Source of the DNA: JBFMAI01 sp964462635
GTDB taxonomy: Bacteria; Planctomycetota; Phycisphaerae; UBA1845; Fen-1342
Direction of reading: 5' to 3'
Length of the DNA stretch: 37,013 nucleotides
NCBI GenBank assembly: GCA_964462635.1
Contig: CAYWYJ010000029.1
Span: forward strand, 1-37,013
In this document: piece by piece, positions 8,540-16,244 of the stretch
How positions within the stretch are numbered: position 1 is the stretch's first letter
How the letters are laid out: each line of letters starts with the position of its first letter
Translations under genes and position numbers: made by a program
The notes under the pieces: model-generated
Seen by the model: the letters and a program-made list of their open reading frames with translations, nothing else
Databases searched by the model: none
Told to the model about the DNA's origin: nothing

Positions 8540-8938
8540 TTAGGGGTGGCGTTCGGCGTCGCTCAAACCCAGTGCGGACGCCATCGCGTACTCCCCGGTG
8601 TGCGAAATCGAGATCAACACCTGACGGATGCCGAGTTCCTCGGCCAGGCGGGCGGTGTGACCGCGCAAGGTGACTAGCGGCTTCCCGAGGGGGTCCGGCA
8701 AGGTCTCGATGTCGGTCCACTCGATCCCGCCGCGCCAACCCGTGCCGAGCATTTTCATGACGGCTTCCTTGGCCGCCACGCGCCCGGCCAGCCGAACCGC
8801 GGGGTTTTTGCAGTCCAGACAATAGGCCCGCTCAGTGTCCGATAATATTCTCGCCAGGAACCGTTCCCCGTGATCGCTCCACATCCGTTCGATGCGCGCG
8901 ATTCCAACCAGATCGATTCCGTGGGAAACGACGAACAT
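8540..8938 (-). CDS. acpS: Holo-[acyl-carrier-protein] synthase
   Basis: A 132-residue cytoplasmic enzyme that transfers 4'-phosphopantetheine from CoA to acyl carrier protein, activating fatty acid synthesis. The N-terminal 'GIDLVGIARIERM' carries the metal ligand D9, and 'RVAAKEAVMK' carries the second ligand E58. 'SISHTGEYAMA' near the C-terminus matches the family's closing strand. Length is normal for AcpS. The ATG at 8938 is chosen because homology begins there and a TATACT box lies exactly 6 nt before it with no Shine-Dalgarno sequence, which points to a leaderless message. It is divergent from the PEP-CTERM gene; no fatty-acid genes are adjacent. Confidence 0.94.
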   Translation of the reverse strand: MFVVSHGIDLVGIARIERMWSDHGERFLARILSDTERAYCLDCKNPAVRLAGRVAAKEAVMKMLGTGWRGGIEWTDIETLPDPLGKPLVTLRGHTARLAEELGIRQVLISISHTGEYAMASALGLSDAERHP

Positions 8939-8944
8939 AGGCCG

Positions 8945-8950
8945 AGTATA
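8945..8950 (-). promoter_or_regulatory. -10 box for a leaderless acpS transcript
   Basis: TATACT on the minus strand is followed by 6 nt and then the acpS ATG. No clear -35 is seen at 16-18 nt. Transcription would begin at or next to the start codon. Confidence 0.45.
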
Positions 8951-9001
8951 ACGGCGCGTTCCTTGCCCCGCGAGGAGCTCAGCAACCGCCAGAGAATTGG
9001 C

Positions 9002-9030
9002 TTGACCCACGGTCCCCTCCGAGGTAATCT
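9002..9030 (+). promoter_or_regulatory. Promoter of the PEP-CTERM gene
   Basis: TTGACC (9002-9007) and TAATCT (9025-9030) are 17 nt apart, the best sigma-70-type match in the window. The start near 9037 leaves a leader of about 108 nt before the ATG at 9145. Confidence 0.6.
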
Positions 9031-9144
9031 CCGGGTTGTGGAGTTGGATTGATGCCGCCGGTGGCACGGGGCCGTCGGCGGAGGTGGGCATGACCGAGGA
9101 GGGAAAGGCGGCCCATCTGCGACATTCCCTGAGGAGGAGTTTTG

Positions 9145-9747
9145 ATGAAGAAACTCTCGTTGGCTCTCATTGTGCTCGGCCTCTGCGCACCGCTAGCGCT
9201 GGCGCAGAACCCGGCGGTATTGAACTGGACCGGTGGGACTGAGTACACCGTGTATTACGGTGCCTCGACCGGCGACGTGATCGGCTGGGATTTCGTCCCC
9301 AACCAGACCATCTACGCCACCCACCTGGGGTACTACACCGATCCCAACCACGCGGGCTTGGAAGGTCCGCACCAGGTTGGCATCTGGGACACGCAGACCC
9401 AGCAGCTCCTGGCGTCAACCACCATCGACGTGAACGACCCCATTACCGGCTTGTTCCACTACAAGCCCATTAGCAGCCTGATGCTGCAACAGGGCAAGAC
9501 GTACACGATCGGCGGTCTGGACACCGAAGCCGACAACGACTGGTACGTCTCCGGCGCCACCACACTGAACATGGCGCCCGAGGTGACCTGGACGGCCAGC
9601 CGTTATCCGACGGCCGGCAGCCTGGGCTTCACCTTCCCGGCCCTGACGTCGACGGGCCGCGGGCGTTTCGGCCCGAACTTCATGTTCGTGCCGGAGCCGG
9701 CGACGATCGCGTTGCTGGCGTTTGGGTTGGTGCTGCGGCGGCGCTAG
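9145..9747 (+). CDS. PEP-CTERM-anchored secreted protein with DUF4082-like domain
   Basis: A 200-residue exported protein. It has a signal peptide (MKKLSLALIVLGLCAPLALA) and a beta-sandwich-like domain with 'LGYYTDPNHAG' and 'HQVGIWDTQTQQLLASTTI', which resembles the DUF4082 family. The C-terminal sorting signal is VPEPATIALLAFGLVLRRR, meaning PEP motif, hydrophobic stretch and terminal arginines. PEP-CTERM tails are recognised by an exosortase in the membrane, after which the protein goes to the envelope or extracellular matrix; no exosortase gene is in the window. The ATG at 9145 has GAGGAGGAG at 9131-9139. The gene stands alone with its own promoter and terminator, implying a monocistronic message. 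Confidence 0.88.
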   Translation: MKKLSLALIVLGLCAPLALAQNPAVLNWTGGTEYTVYYGASTGDVIGWDFVPNQTIYATHLGYYTDPNHAGLEGPHQVGIWDTQTQQLLASTTIDVNDPITGLFHYKPISSLMLQQGKTYTIGGLDTEADNDWYVSGATTLNMAPEVTWTASRYPTAGSLGFTFPALTSTGRGRFGPNFMFVPEPATIALLAFGLVLRRR

Positions 9748-9779
9748 TCCGCGCGCTGCACACAAGTTGAGTAGCGAAC

Positions 9780-9819
9780 AGCGGTGCTCCCGGGCAGCGT
9801 TTGGGAGCACCGCTCTTTT
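9780..9819 (+). terminator. Rho-independent terminator of the PEP-CTERM gene
   Basis: A perfect 12-bp stem (9780-9791 with 9803-9814) and an 11-nt loop are followed by CTTTT. It lies 32 nt after the PEP-CTERM stop and is the clearest terminator in the window. Confidence 0.85.
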
Positions 9820-9876
9820 CTGCGCGGGGTCCAGCGACCGGATACCCGTGCCGGGAGTGCCTTCACACGGCCCGAT

Positions 9877-11622
9877 TCACGAAGGCGGCGTCGCGGGTTG
9901 GCTGACCCCCAGGAGCAGACCGAGCCGCTCGTCGAGGTTCGCGTCGCGCGCGGGGTCCACCCGGTCGCGGCGCTTGAACACGAGCACGGTCTCGAACTTG
10001 GGGATCTCTTCCACGAGTTGGTAGTGCTCATCGAGCCACGGTCCGATGGTTGAGTCGGACGGCAGCCCGCGCGGGCTGCGCCCGTGGAGCCACAGGTAGT
10101 CCTCCGCCTGGATCGTAATCAGCACGGGCGGGTGGGCACGCAGCCTGTCCTCGATCTCCCGCAGCACGAACGCCGCCCCGCTCCCCACCTGGCCGATCTT
10201 CTCCGCGGTGGTGAAGCGGCAGGCGTTGATCCGCCGGGCCTCCAGGTACACGCCCGGCATGTAGCCCCAGCAGTGAATGCGATCGTCGGGGCCGGTGTGC
10301 CGTTTGACGGCTTCGCCGACGACTTCCCAGTGGGCCGCATCGTACGTCCCCGTGCCCGTCAGCCAGGGGTCAATGCGGTTGACCCAGACCTTGGACACCT
10401 CGGTGAATTGCCACCAAGCGGCCTGCCACGCGAAGTACGCCATGATAACGAACGCGGCCGTCACCCACGCCCGCTGCTGAAGCCGCCGCAGCACCGTCGT
10501 CTCCGCCCGTAGCACGTGGACCAGGTACCCGGCCAGCAGGAGCAGCGGCGGAATGGTCGGCACCAGGTAATGCCGAAAAGCGTGCGGGCTCAGCAGCGCC
10601 CCGTACATCGCCACGCCGAACCACGCCGCAAAGAGCGGCACGTGATACGGGCACGTCGTGCGCGGGGCCCACAGGCGGGCCGCGATCTCCGGCGGCCGAA
10701 ACTCCGGCCGCAGCCACCACAGAAAGGCGTGGATCATCGCCGCCACCGCCATCAAGGAGGGCAGCAGCATGACCGGCTTGAAGTGGTCCTTCAGCAGGAT
10801 CCAATTCTTGTAGTTGTACGGAAACTGGCTGTCGCCGGTGGCGAAGTACGCCCGATTGAAACCGAAGGCGGCAAAGCACGCTTCGTAGAGCGCTCCCTGA
10901 CTGGCAAGGTATCCGGCAGCGGCCCCCACGGTTGTAACGGCCCCGAGCAGCAGCAGCACGGCGCGACGGAAGCCGACGCCCGCCGGCAGTTGCCGCGTCA
11001 CGACCAGCACGATGAGGTGCAGCCCCATGCAGCCCCACGCCGCCAGACCGACCTGCTTGAAGAGGAACGCGAGGCCGGCGAACAGTCCGGTGGCATACCA
11101 CGTCCACCACCGGTCGCGGACCCAGCCGCGCAGGTAGAACGCGACCGCGACCAGCTCGCACGCCACCAGGAATGTCTCCGTGCGGTTGGTGCCGCCCGTG
11201 AAGTCGGCGTGCATGAGGTAGAAACTGAGCAGCATCGTGGTCAGGGCGGCGGCCCCGCGGCTATACACCGAGGCGGCGGCCACGAAGAACGCCGCGTGGG
11301 CCACGATCAGCGCCAGGACGCACATCGCGACGACGCCGTAGTAGCTCCCCCCGCCGACGAGCATGCCGATGGCGTTGATCCAGTAGATGCCCGGGGGCTT
11401 GTTGTCCCAGACGTCGAGGTAGACCGTGGCGCCGTGGGCGAGGCGCCAGCCGTAGTAGGCGAACATCTGGTCGTCGACCACGTCGGTCCGCCACACGGCG
11501 ATGATCTGCGACAGGACGATCAGCGGCCCGATGACCAGGGCCAGGGCCGCGATTTGCACGCCGAGCGACGTGCCCTCCGGGGGCCCGCCGGCGACCGCTG
11601 TGCGTGGTGGGATGGATGCCAC
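9877..11622 (-). CDS. GT39/ArnT-like membrane glycosyltransferase
   Basis: A 581-residue polytopic protein with about ten hydrophobic segments. The first extracytoplasmic loop contains 'TDVVDDQMFAYYGWRLAHG' and 'DVWDNKPPGIYWI'. The acidic residues in the first loop and the DNKPPG motif are characteristic of the GT39/ArnT-like (GT-C fold) family, which transfers sugars from polyprenyl-phosphate donors to lipids or proteins on the outer face of the membrane. The acceptor cannot be read from sequence. The C-terminal 170 residues form a soluble, periplasm-facing domain. The start is GTG at 11622 without a strong ribosome site. It follows the superoxide dismutase gene on the same strand by 75 bp and may be cotranscribed with it, though no functional link is evident. 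Confidence 0.85.
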   Translation of the reverse strand: MASIPPRTAVAGGPPEGTSLGVQIAALALVIGPLIVLSQIIAVWRTDVVDDQMFAYYGWRLAHGATVYLDVWDNKPPGIYWINAIGMLVGGGSYYGVVAMCVLALIVAHAAFFVAAASVYSRGAAALTTMLLSFYLMHADFTGGTNRTETFLVACELVAVAFYLRGWVRDRWWTWYATGLFAGLAFLFKQVGLAAWGCMGLHLIVLVVTRQLPAGVGFRRAVLLLLGAVTTVGAAAGYLASQGALYEACFAAFGFNRAYFATGDSQFPYNYKNWILLKDHFKPVMLLPSLMAVAAMIHAFLWWLRPEFRPPEIAARLWAPRTTCPYHVPLFAAWFGVAMYGALLSPHAFRHYLVPTIPPLLLLAGYLVHVLRAETTVLRRLQQRAWVTAAFVIMAYFAWQAAWWQFTEVSKVWVNRIDPWLTGTGTYDAAHWEVVGEAVKRHTGPDDRIHCWGYMPGVYLEARRINACRFTTAEKIGQVGSGAAFVLREIEDRLRAHPPVLITIQAEDYLWLHGRSPRGLPSDSTIGPWLDEHYQLVEEIPKFETVLVFKRRDRVDPARDANLDERLGLLLGVSQPATPPS

Positions 11623-11697
11623 GAAGAAGAGGGTCCGTTGCGCGGGCGGCGTTCCGAGTCCTGCGTACCGAGTACCGAATGGCGGTCCGCGGCGGCG

Positions 11698-12444
11698 TCA
11701 CGCCGGCTTCAGGGCGGCTTGCAGGCGCTGCTCAACGCTGCCCCAGTCCACGATCTCCAGGAACGCGCTAATGAACTCCGTGCGCTTGTTCTGGTACTTC
11801 AGGTAATACGCGTGCTCCCACACGTCCAGGGCCAGGAGCGGCACAGCGCCCCACACGCCCGTGTTCTGGTGCTTCTCCGCCTGGAGCACGAGCAGCCGCT
11901 GGGCCGTCGGCTCATATGCCAGCACCGCCCAGCCGCTGCCCTGCACCTGCGCGGCCGCCGCAGCCAGGTTCGCCCGCAACGCGTCGAACGAACCGAAATC
12001 GCGGACGATCATGCGGGCCGTCTGGCTGTCGGCGGGCGGGTCGCCGCCTCCTCCGGGCTTCATGCTGGTCCAGAACAGGTTGTGCAGCAGGTGTCCGGAC
12101 AGGTTGAACGCCAGCGTGTCCGTCACCGCCCGCACCTGCTTGATCGCGTCGCCGCCGGTGCGCCGGATCGACTCCAGCTCCGCGACCGCGGCGTTGGCCC
12201 CGCGCACGTAGCCGGCGTGATGCACGTCGTGGTGCAGCTTCATCGTCGCCGCGTCGATGAACGGTTCCAGATCGGCATAGCCGTAGGGCAGCGGCGGCAA
12301 CTGGTAGGGTCCGTTGGCCGGGTCCGCGCCACCGCCGCCACCGGCTGGACTACCTTGCCCCCACGCGCGACCGGTCCCGAACGCCAGCCAGCCGCCGACG
12401 ACTGCCGCCGACCCCAGGATCTCCCGCCGTGACAACGTGGACAT
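11698..12444 (-). CDS. Exported Fe/Mn superoxide dismutase with Tat-like signal
   Basis: A 248-residue enzyme that converts superoxide to peroxide and oxygen. The metal ligands align as H71 (KLHHDVHH), H121 (HNLFW), D207 and H211 (ALDVWEHAYYL). 'SGHLLHNLFW' and Q193 (KHQN) favour the manganese or cambialistic type over the iron type; this is inference from known signature positions. Residues 1-30 are a twin-arginine signal (SRREILG, hydrophobic run, AWGQ), followed by a Gly-rich linker, so the enzyme should fold in the cytoplasm and act outside the inner membrane. A GGGAG site precedes the ATG at 12444. It lies between the cupin gene upstream and the glycosyltransferase downstream, all on the minus strand. 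Confidence 0.92.
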   Translation of the reverse strand: MSTLSRREILGSAAVVGGWLAFGTGRAWGQGSPAGGGGGADPANGPYQLPPLPYGYADLEPFIDAATMKLHHDVHHAGYVRGANAAVAELESIRRTGGDAIKQVRAVTDTLAFNLSGHLLHNLFWTSMKPGGGGDPPADSQTARMIVRDFGSFDALRANLAAAAAQVQGSGWAVLAYEPTAQRLLVLQAEKHQNTGVWGAVPLLALDVWEHAYYLKYQNKRTEFISAFLEIVDWGSVEQRLQAALKPA

Positions 12445-12481
12445 GTTCGGCTCCCTTCGTACTCGCGTCGGCCGGCCCCGA

Positions 12482-12835
12482 TCACTTCGTGCAATCGCGC
12501 GGCGCGGGAATCAGGCAGATGAACTCCAGCGGCTCGCCCCCGGTGTTCTGAAACTGGTGTTTTTCATTCGGCGGCACCCAGACCACGTCGCCGGGCTTGC
12601 ACGGCCGGTCGCCGCGCGCGCTCTTGACCAGCCCCTGCCCCTTGAGAATGAGCACCTCATGCTCGTAGTCGTGGGTGTGGTGGGGAGAGTGGCCGCCGAC
12701 GGCGACCTCGAAGTGCCGCATGTGAAAGACGTCGGCCCCGTCCTGGGGGCCGATGAGCATCCTCATGCGGACGCCCTTCGCCCCCTCCATCGTCACTTCG
12801 TTCTGGGGATGATCGGCGATCGGTTTGACTTTCAT
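12482..12835 (-). CDS. Small cupin-domain protein
   Basis: A 117-residue single-domain cupin. Motif 1 reads 'GGHSPHHTHDYEHEVLILKGQG' across the split HxH...E pattern and motif 2 is 'PGDVVWVPPNEKHQF', giving the usual three-His/one-Glu metal site. Cupins of this size include dioxygenases, isomerases and non-catalytic sensors, and sequence alone does not choose among them. GAGGAA precedes the ATG at 12835. It lies 37 bp upstream of the superoxide dismutase gene on the same strand, so the two are probably cotranscribed. Confidence 0.85.
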   Translation of the reverse strand: MKVKPIADHPQNEVTMEGAKGVRMRMLIGPQDGADVFHMRHFEVAVGGHSPHHTHDYEHEVLILKGQGLVKSARGDRPCKPGDVVWVPPNEKHQFQNTGGEPLEFICLIPAPRDCTK

Positions 12836-12879
12836 GCGTCTTCCTCGGAGCGGCTCGCACCCGCGCCGGACCACCGACT

Positions 12880-12914
12880 CCCCTCCCTCTCAGGGAGGGG
12901 TTGGGGGAGGGTCA
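12880..12914. repeat. Short palindromic repeat with purine-rich tail
   Basis: CCCCTCCCT (12880-12888) pairs with AGGGAGGGG (12892-12900), and a G-rich tail follows. It lies in the 183-bp gap between the cupin and ndk genes. The tight 3-nt loop and G runs make a terminator for ndk possible but not shown. Confidence 0.5.
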
Positions 12915-13018
12915 AGAACGTCACGCTGTCGCGGTCCGACGCCGGCATTCTGCCCGGCTAAGTGCCAGGCCCCGAGATTCACACCGGGCCCGGTCGTCGG
13001 ACTTCACCCGCCGCGGGT

Positions 13019-13483
13019 TCACGAGGCATCACTCCTCCTTACTATCCACCGGTCCGTCACGCGCTCGTAGCTCACGACCTCTTCCGGCTTGAAGAACAGC
13101 TCGATTTCCTGACGAGCGGTCTCGGGGCTGTCGCTGGCATGGACGAGGTTGTATTGCTGGTCGAGCCCGAAGTCGCCGCGGATCGTCCCGGGGGGCGCGT
13201 TCAAGCCGTTGGTCGGCCCGAGCATGTTCCGCACGACCGCCACCGCGCTCGGCCCCTCCAGCACGCCCACGATTACCGGACCCGCCGTCATGAACTCCAC
13301 CAGCGAGCCGTAGAACGGCTTGCCGCGATGCACCTCGTAATGCCGCTCCACCTGCGACCGTGGCGACTGCTGGAGCTTCAGCGCCGCGATTCGCAGCCCC
13401 CGGTCCTCGAACCGGCCCAGAATCCGCCCGACAAGCTGCCGATTCATGGCGTCCGGCTTAAAGATAATCAGCGTCCGTTCCAT
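13019..13483 (-). CDS. ndk: Nucleoside diphosphate kinase
   Basis: A 154-residue cytoplasmic enzyme that equilibrates nucleoside di- and triphosphates through a phosphohistidine. The N-terminal 'RTLIIFKPDAM' holds the conserved Lys (K9), 'RGDFG' starts at R102, and the catalytic His is H115 in 'LVHASDSPETA'. The usual 'GRN' before that His reads 'QYN' here. The last residues are slightly longer than the family norm. The ATG at 13483 is set by homology, by a GGGAG site upstream and by a well-formed promoter further upstream. It is divergent from the lipoprotein gene. Confidence 0.95.
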   Translation of the reverse strand: MERTLIIFKPDAMNRQLVGRILGRFEDRGLRIAALKLQQSPRSQVERHYEVHRGKPFYGSLVEFMTAGPVIVGVLEGPSAVAVVRNMLGPTNGLNAPPGTIRGDFGLDQQYNLVHASDSPETARQEIELFFKPEEVVSYERVTDRWIVRRSDAS

Positions 13484-13518
13484 GCGCGCTCCCAATTCGC
13501 TATCTTCGTGGGATGCGG

Positions 13519-13547
13519 ATTGTACCGCACGGAATGGACCGGACCAA
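13519..13547 (-). promoter_or_regulatory. ndk promoter
   Basis: On the minus strand TTGGTC (13547-13542) and TACAAT (13524-13519) are 17 nt apart. The expected start near 13512 leaves a leader of about 29 nt with a GGGAG site. It overlaps the region where the divergent lipoprotein gene begins. Confidence 0.6.
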
Positions 13548-13548
13548 T

Positions 13549-14484
13549 ATGACCGATCGGTGGACGAAGCGTGCGGCGGTGCCGCTCGCGGGGGCGTTGA
13601 TCCTGTGGGCGACGGGGTGTCAGACGCCCGCCGCCCGGCCATCACGTGACGGCCGAACAGGATCTTCGTCCTCCGACGTGGGAGACATCGCGGCCGCCGC
13701 CCGACCGCTGCTGACCCTTGATCCCCACGCGGTCTGGACCGAGCACTTCAACCTCCTCGTCGCGCGCGGTCCGGCCGCCATCGCGTGGCTGATGGAACAA
13801 CCGGCCATGACGCGGCCGGCGCCACCGGACGACCTGCGCGTCCTGCTGCACACGTCGCTGATCCGGCTGCTGGCGGCCCCGGCGAGTCAGCCGCCGGCGT
13901 TGAGCGCCACCTGTTACGAAACGACGCTCGGCTTGCTGCACTTCGACCTGAAGGCGAGTGGTCAACGCCTTGGTACCGTCGTCTGGACCGACGACGCGCC
14001 CCCGCGGACCTGGCACGACCTGTATCCGGCGGACTTCGATCATGTTGCCGCCGCGACCATCGACCTGGAGGCGGACCGACGGGCGCTGCGCGACTGGTGG
14101 CAGGCCCAACCGCGGCGCGGCGCGTCCGTCGCCGTGGCCCCTCGGCTGGAGCCGCGGGCCGCCTACTTGTGGCGCATTCTGAGCCGCCGAATCGCGGACC
14201 GGTGGGACTATCAGCCCGAGCCGCGGGCGGTGCTGTGCGCGGCGGGGCCGCGCGGCCCGGCGTTGCTGGAGCTGCCGACGCGGGACTACAACCTTGTGCG
14301 GGCCGCGTGCGTCTGGCTCGGCTCGCGGGGCGGGCCGGGCGTGCAGCAACAACTCATCGAGTTGGTCGCGTGCCCGCTGCCGACCGTGGCCCACAACGCC
14401 CGCTTCGCGCTGGGCTACTCGCCGGACGAACGCATCCGCGCCGTCGTGAAACGCTACGCCGACCCCGGCGAAGGGCACCCCTGA
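13549..14484 (+). CDS. Predicted lipoprotein of unknown function
   Basis: A 311-residue protein I do not recognise. From the ATG at 13549 it has a compact lipoprotein signal (basic n-region, hydrophobic run, ATGC lipobox), so the start is placed there. An in-frame ATG at 13513 has a TATCTT box 6 nt upstream and is a credible leaderless alternative that adds 12 residues. The mature part is rich in Trp and Arg. The C-terminal 80 residues (RAACVWLGSRGG ... VAHNARFALGYSPDERIRAVVKRY) look helical and HEAT-like. No catalytic motif was seen. It is divergent from ndk and followed by a GC-rich hairpin at 14506-14531. Confidence 0.7.
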   Translation: MTDRWTKRAAVPLAGALILWATGCQTPAARPSRDGRTGSSSSDVGDIAAAARPLLTLDPHAVWTEHFNLLVARGPAAIAWLMEQPAMTRPAPPDDLRVLLHTSLIRLLAAPASQPPALSATCYETTLGLLHFDLKASGQRLGTVVWTDDAPPRTWHDLYPADFDHVAAATIDLEADRRALRDWWQAQPRRGASVAVAPRLEPRAAYLWRILSRRIADRWDYQPEPRAVLCAAGPRGPALLELPTRDYNLVRAACVWLGSRGGPGVQQQLIELVACPLPTVAHNARFALGYSPDERIRAVVKRYADPGEGHP

Positions 14485-14505
14485 CCGCTGGCGTGCCGCG
14501 CTACG

Positions 14506-14531
14506 CGGCCCCGGCCGCGCGCCCGGGGCCG
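14506..14531. repeat. GC-rich hairpin after the lipoprotein gene
   Basis: CGGCCCCGG (14506-14514) pairs with CCGGGGCCG (14523-14531) around an 8-nt loop. No T run follows, so a terminator role is weakly supported. Confidence 0.3.
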
Positions 14532-14542
14532 TGACCGGCGGC

Positions 14543-14571
14543 TTGCAGGCCGGGGGGCTTTCGATCATACT
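14543..14571 (+). promoter_or_regulatory. Promoter of the zinc-ribbon gene
   Basis: TTGCAG (14543-14548) and CATACT (14566-14571) are 17 nt apart. The start near 14578 gives a leader of about 41 nt. Confidence 0.45.
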
Positions 14572-14618
14572 TCGGGGTTCGTACCTGGTTCTGTGACACG
14601 ATCCGGCGGAGAGCGTGA

Positions 14619-15350
14619 ATGGGAGCCCTGCTCGAGTCTTTGCTGACGCTCCAGGAGATCGAGCTGCAAATCGTGGACATCCGGCGGCAGTTGGCCGCCA
14701 AGGAGCGGGGCGTATCGCGGCAGGGGGCCAAGCTGAAGGCGGCCGAGGAAGCGTTGGCCGCGGAGCGGGACGAACTCAAGCGGACGCAGATGCAGGCGGA
14801 CGAGTTGGACGTGGACCTCAAGGCCCGCGGGGCGCACGTCGGCAAGCTCCGCGACAACCTCAACACGGTCCGCACGAACAAGGAGTACGCGGCCGTCCTG
14901 AGCCAGCTCAACAACGAGAAGGCCGACCTGACGCGGCTGGAAAGCCGGGCGTTCGAGCTGCTGTCGGCCGTGGAGGCCCGCAAGAAGGCCCTGGCCGAGC
15001 ACGAGGAGGCCCTGCGGCACGAGGTCGAGCGGTTGAACCACCTCCAGGCGCAGTACGCGCAGGCCCGCGAGTCGTTCGCGGAGCGATTGACCACGCTTCA
15101 GCGCCGGCGCGACGAAGCCGCCGACCGGCTGACGCCCAAAGCGTTCGATCTGTTCAACCGCGTCTCGGAGCGGTACGACGGAGAGGTCATGGCGCGGGTC
15201 GTCCAGGTCCATCCGCGCCGGGCCGAGTTCCTGTGCGAGGGCTGCAACATGTCGCTGGCGGCGGAGCGGGCCAATGCTTTGATGACGCGCGACGACCTCA
15301 TCACCTGCGACAACTGCGGACGCATCCTCTACCTGGCCAAGGATTCCTGA
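14619..15350 (+). CDS. Coiled-coil protein with C4 zinc ribbon (CdsZ/DUF164 family)
   Basis: A 243-residue soluble protein. Residues 1-175 are almost entirely charged heptads forming a long antiparallel coiled coil; the turn holds 'VRTNKEYAAVLSQL', the family's conserved signature. The C-terminus carries a C4 zinc ribbon with 'CEGCNMSL' and 'CDNCGRILY'. This is the architecture of the zf-RING_7/DUF164 family, widespread in bacteria and related to proteins suggested to act in transcription or as flagellar/secretion cofactors; no specific reaction is assigned. GGAG lies 7 nt before the ATG. Thirteen bases separate it from the RNase HI-like gene, a frequent pairing that suggests cotranscription. 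Confidence 0.9.
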   Translation: MGALLESLLTLQEIELQIVDIRRQLAAKERGVSRQGAKLKAAEEALAAERDELKRTQMQADELDVDLKARGAHVGKLRDNLNTVRTNKEYAAVLSQLNNEKADLTRLESRAFELLSAVEARKKALAEHEEALRHEVERLNHLQAQYAQARESFAERLTTLQRRRDEAADRLTPKAFDLFNRVSERYDGEVMARVVQVHPRRAEFLCEGCNMSLAAERANALMTRDDLITCDNCGRILYLAKDS

Positions 15351-15363
15351 GCGGCGACGCCCC

Positions 15364-16161
15364 GTGGGTCTGATCCTGCACATCGACGGCGGGTCGCGCG
15401 GCAATCCGGGGCCGGCCGGGGCGGGGGTCGTGCTCCGGCAGGCCGGCGGGGAGCTGATTCACGAGGCCGCCTACTTCCTCGGACGACAGACGAACAACGC
15501 CGCCGAGTATCACGCCCTGATTCGCGGCCTGGAGCGGGCCCGCCAGTGCGACCCGCAGCCGATCACGATCTACTCCGACAGCGAGCTGCTGGTCCGGCAG
15601 GTCACCGGCGAATACGAGGTCAAGAGCGCCAACCTCTCACCGCTGCACCGCCAGGTGCAGATGCTCCTGCTGCGCATCGGCGGCTGGTCGCTGCAACACC
15701 TGCGGCGCGAAGAGAACCGGCGGGCCGACGAACTGGCCAATCTGGCGATGGACCGGCGCCGTAATGTGATTGTGTTTGACATCGACACAGGTGCCACGGG
15801 GTTGGAGGAACCCACCCCGTCCGATTCCAGCGTGGCGGCGGCGGAACCGCAGCGGGCGGAGCCCGACGCCGCCCACACACCGCCGGCGGTCCGCGTCACG
15901 GTCACGCACGGGCCGGAGGCGGGCGGGTGCCCCGCGGGGGGATTCGCCCAATTGGCCTTCACGATTCACGCCACGTTGCCCGCGGGGCTGTGCATCCACG
16001 CGGCCCACGCCCTGACGCCCACGGTGCTGGCCATTCTCAACACCGACCCCGCGGAACTGGCGGCGGTGCCGACGCTGACGGTCCGCTGCGCGCGGCCGGG
16101 GTGCCGGGCCGAGTTCCAGCTCTCGCCCGTCCGCTCCCCCAACGGCAACACCCGGACCTGA
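15364..16161 (+). CDS. RNase HI-like protein with C-terminal TIGR04076-like domain
   Basis: A 265-residue protein. Residues 1-130 form an RNase HI-type fold with 'IDGGSRGNPGPAG' and the catalytic acidic set D8, E48 (NNAAEYHAL), D72 (YSDSELL) and D122 (RRADELAN), so it probably cleaves RNA in RNA-DNA hybrids. A Pro/Ala-rich linker (about 148-176) leads to a second domain at about 177-265. That domain has 'CPAGG', 'GLCIHAAHAL', 'CARPGC' and the general look of the TIGR04076 family of small proteins of unknown function; this assignment is from memory of the pattern. The start is GTG at 15364, just after the zinc-ribbon gene. Confidence 0.85.
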   Translation: MGLILHIDGGSRGNPGPAGAGVVLRQAGGELIHEAAYFLGRQTNNAAEYHALIRGLERARQCDPQPITIYSDSELLVRQVTGEYEVKSANLSPLHRQVQMLLLRIGGWSLQHLRREENRRADELANLAMDRRRNVIVFDIDTGATGLEEPTPSDSSVAAAEPQRAEPDAAHTPPAVRVTVTHGPEAGGCPAGGFAQLAFTIHATLPAGLCIHAAHALTPTVLAILNTDPAELAAVPTLTVRCARPGCRAEFQLSPVRSPNGNTRT

Positions 16162-16171
16162 CGGCCGACCG

Positions 16172-16177
16172 TATAAT
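16172..16177 (+). promoter_or_regulatory. -10 box upstream of serS
   Basis: A perfect TATAAT lies 68 nt before the serS ATG and after the preceding stop. No good -35 is present at 16-18 nt, so its strength is uncertain. Confidence 0.45.
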
Positions 16178-16244
16178 CTCCGCACCATGTCGGTCATCAG
16201 ACCTCCTGTGACCACGTGGCGGACCAGTCGAAGAAAGCGGAGCG

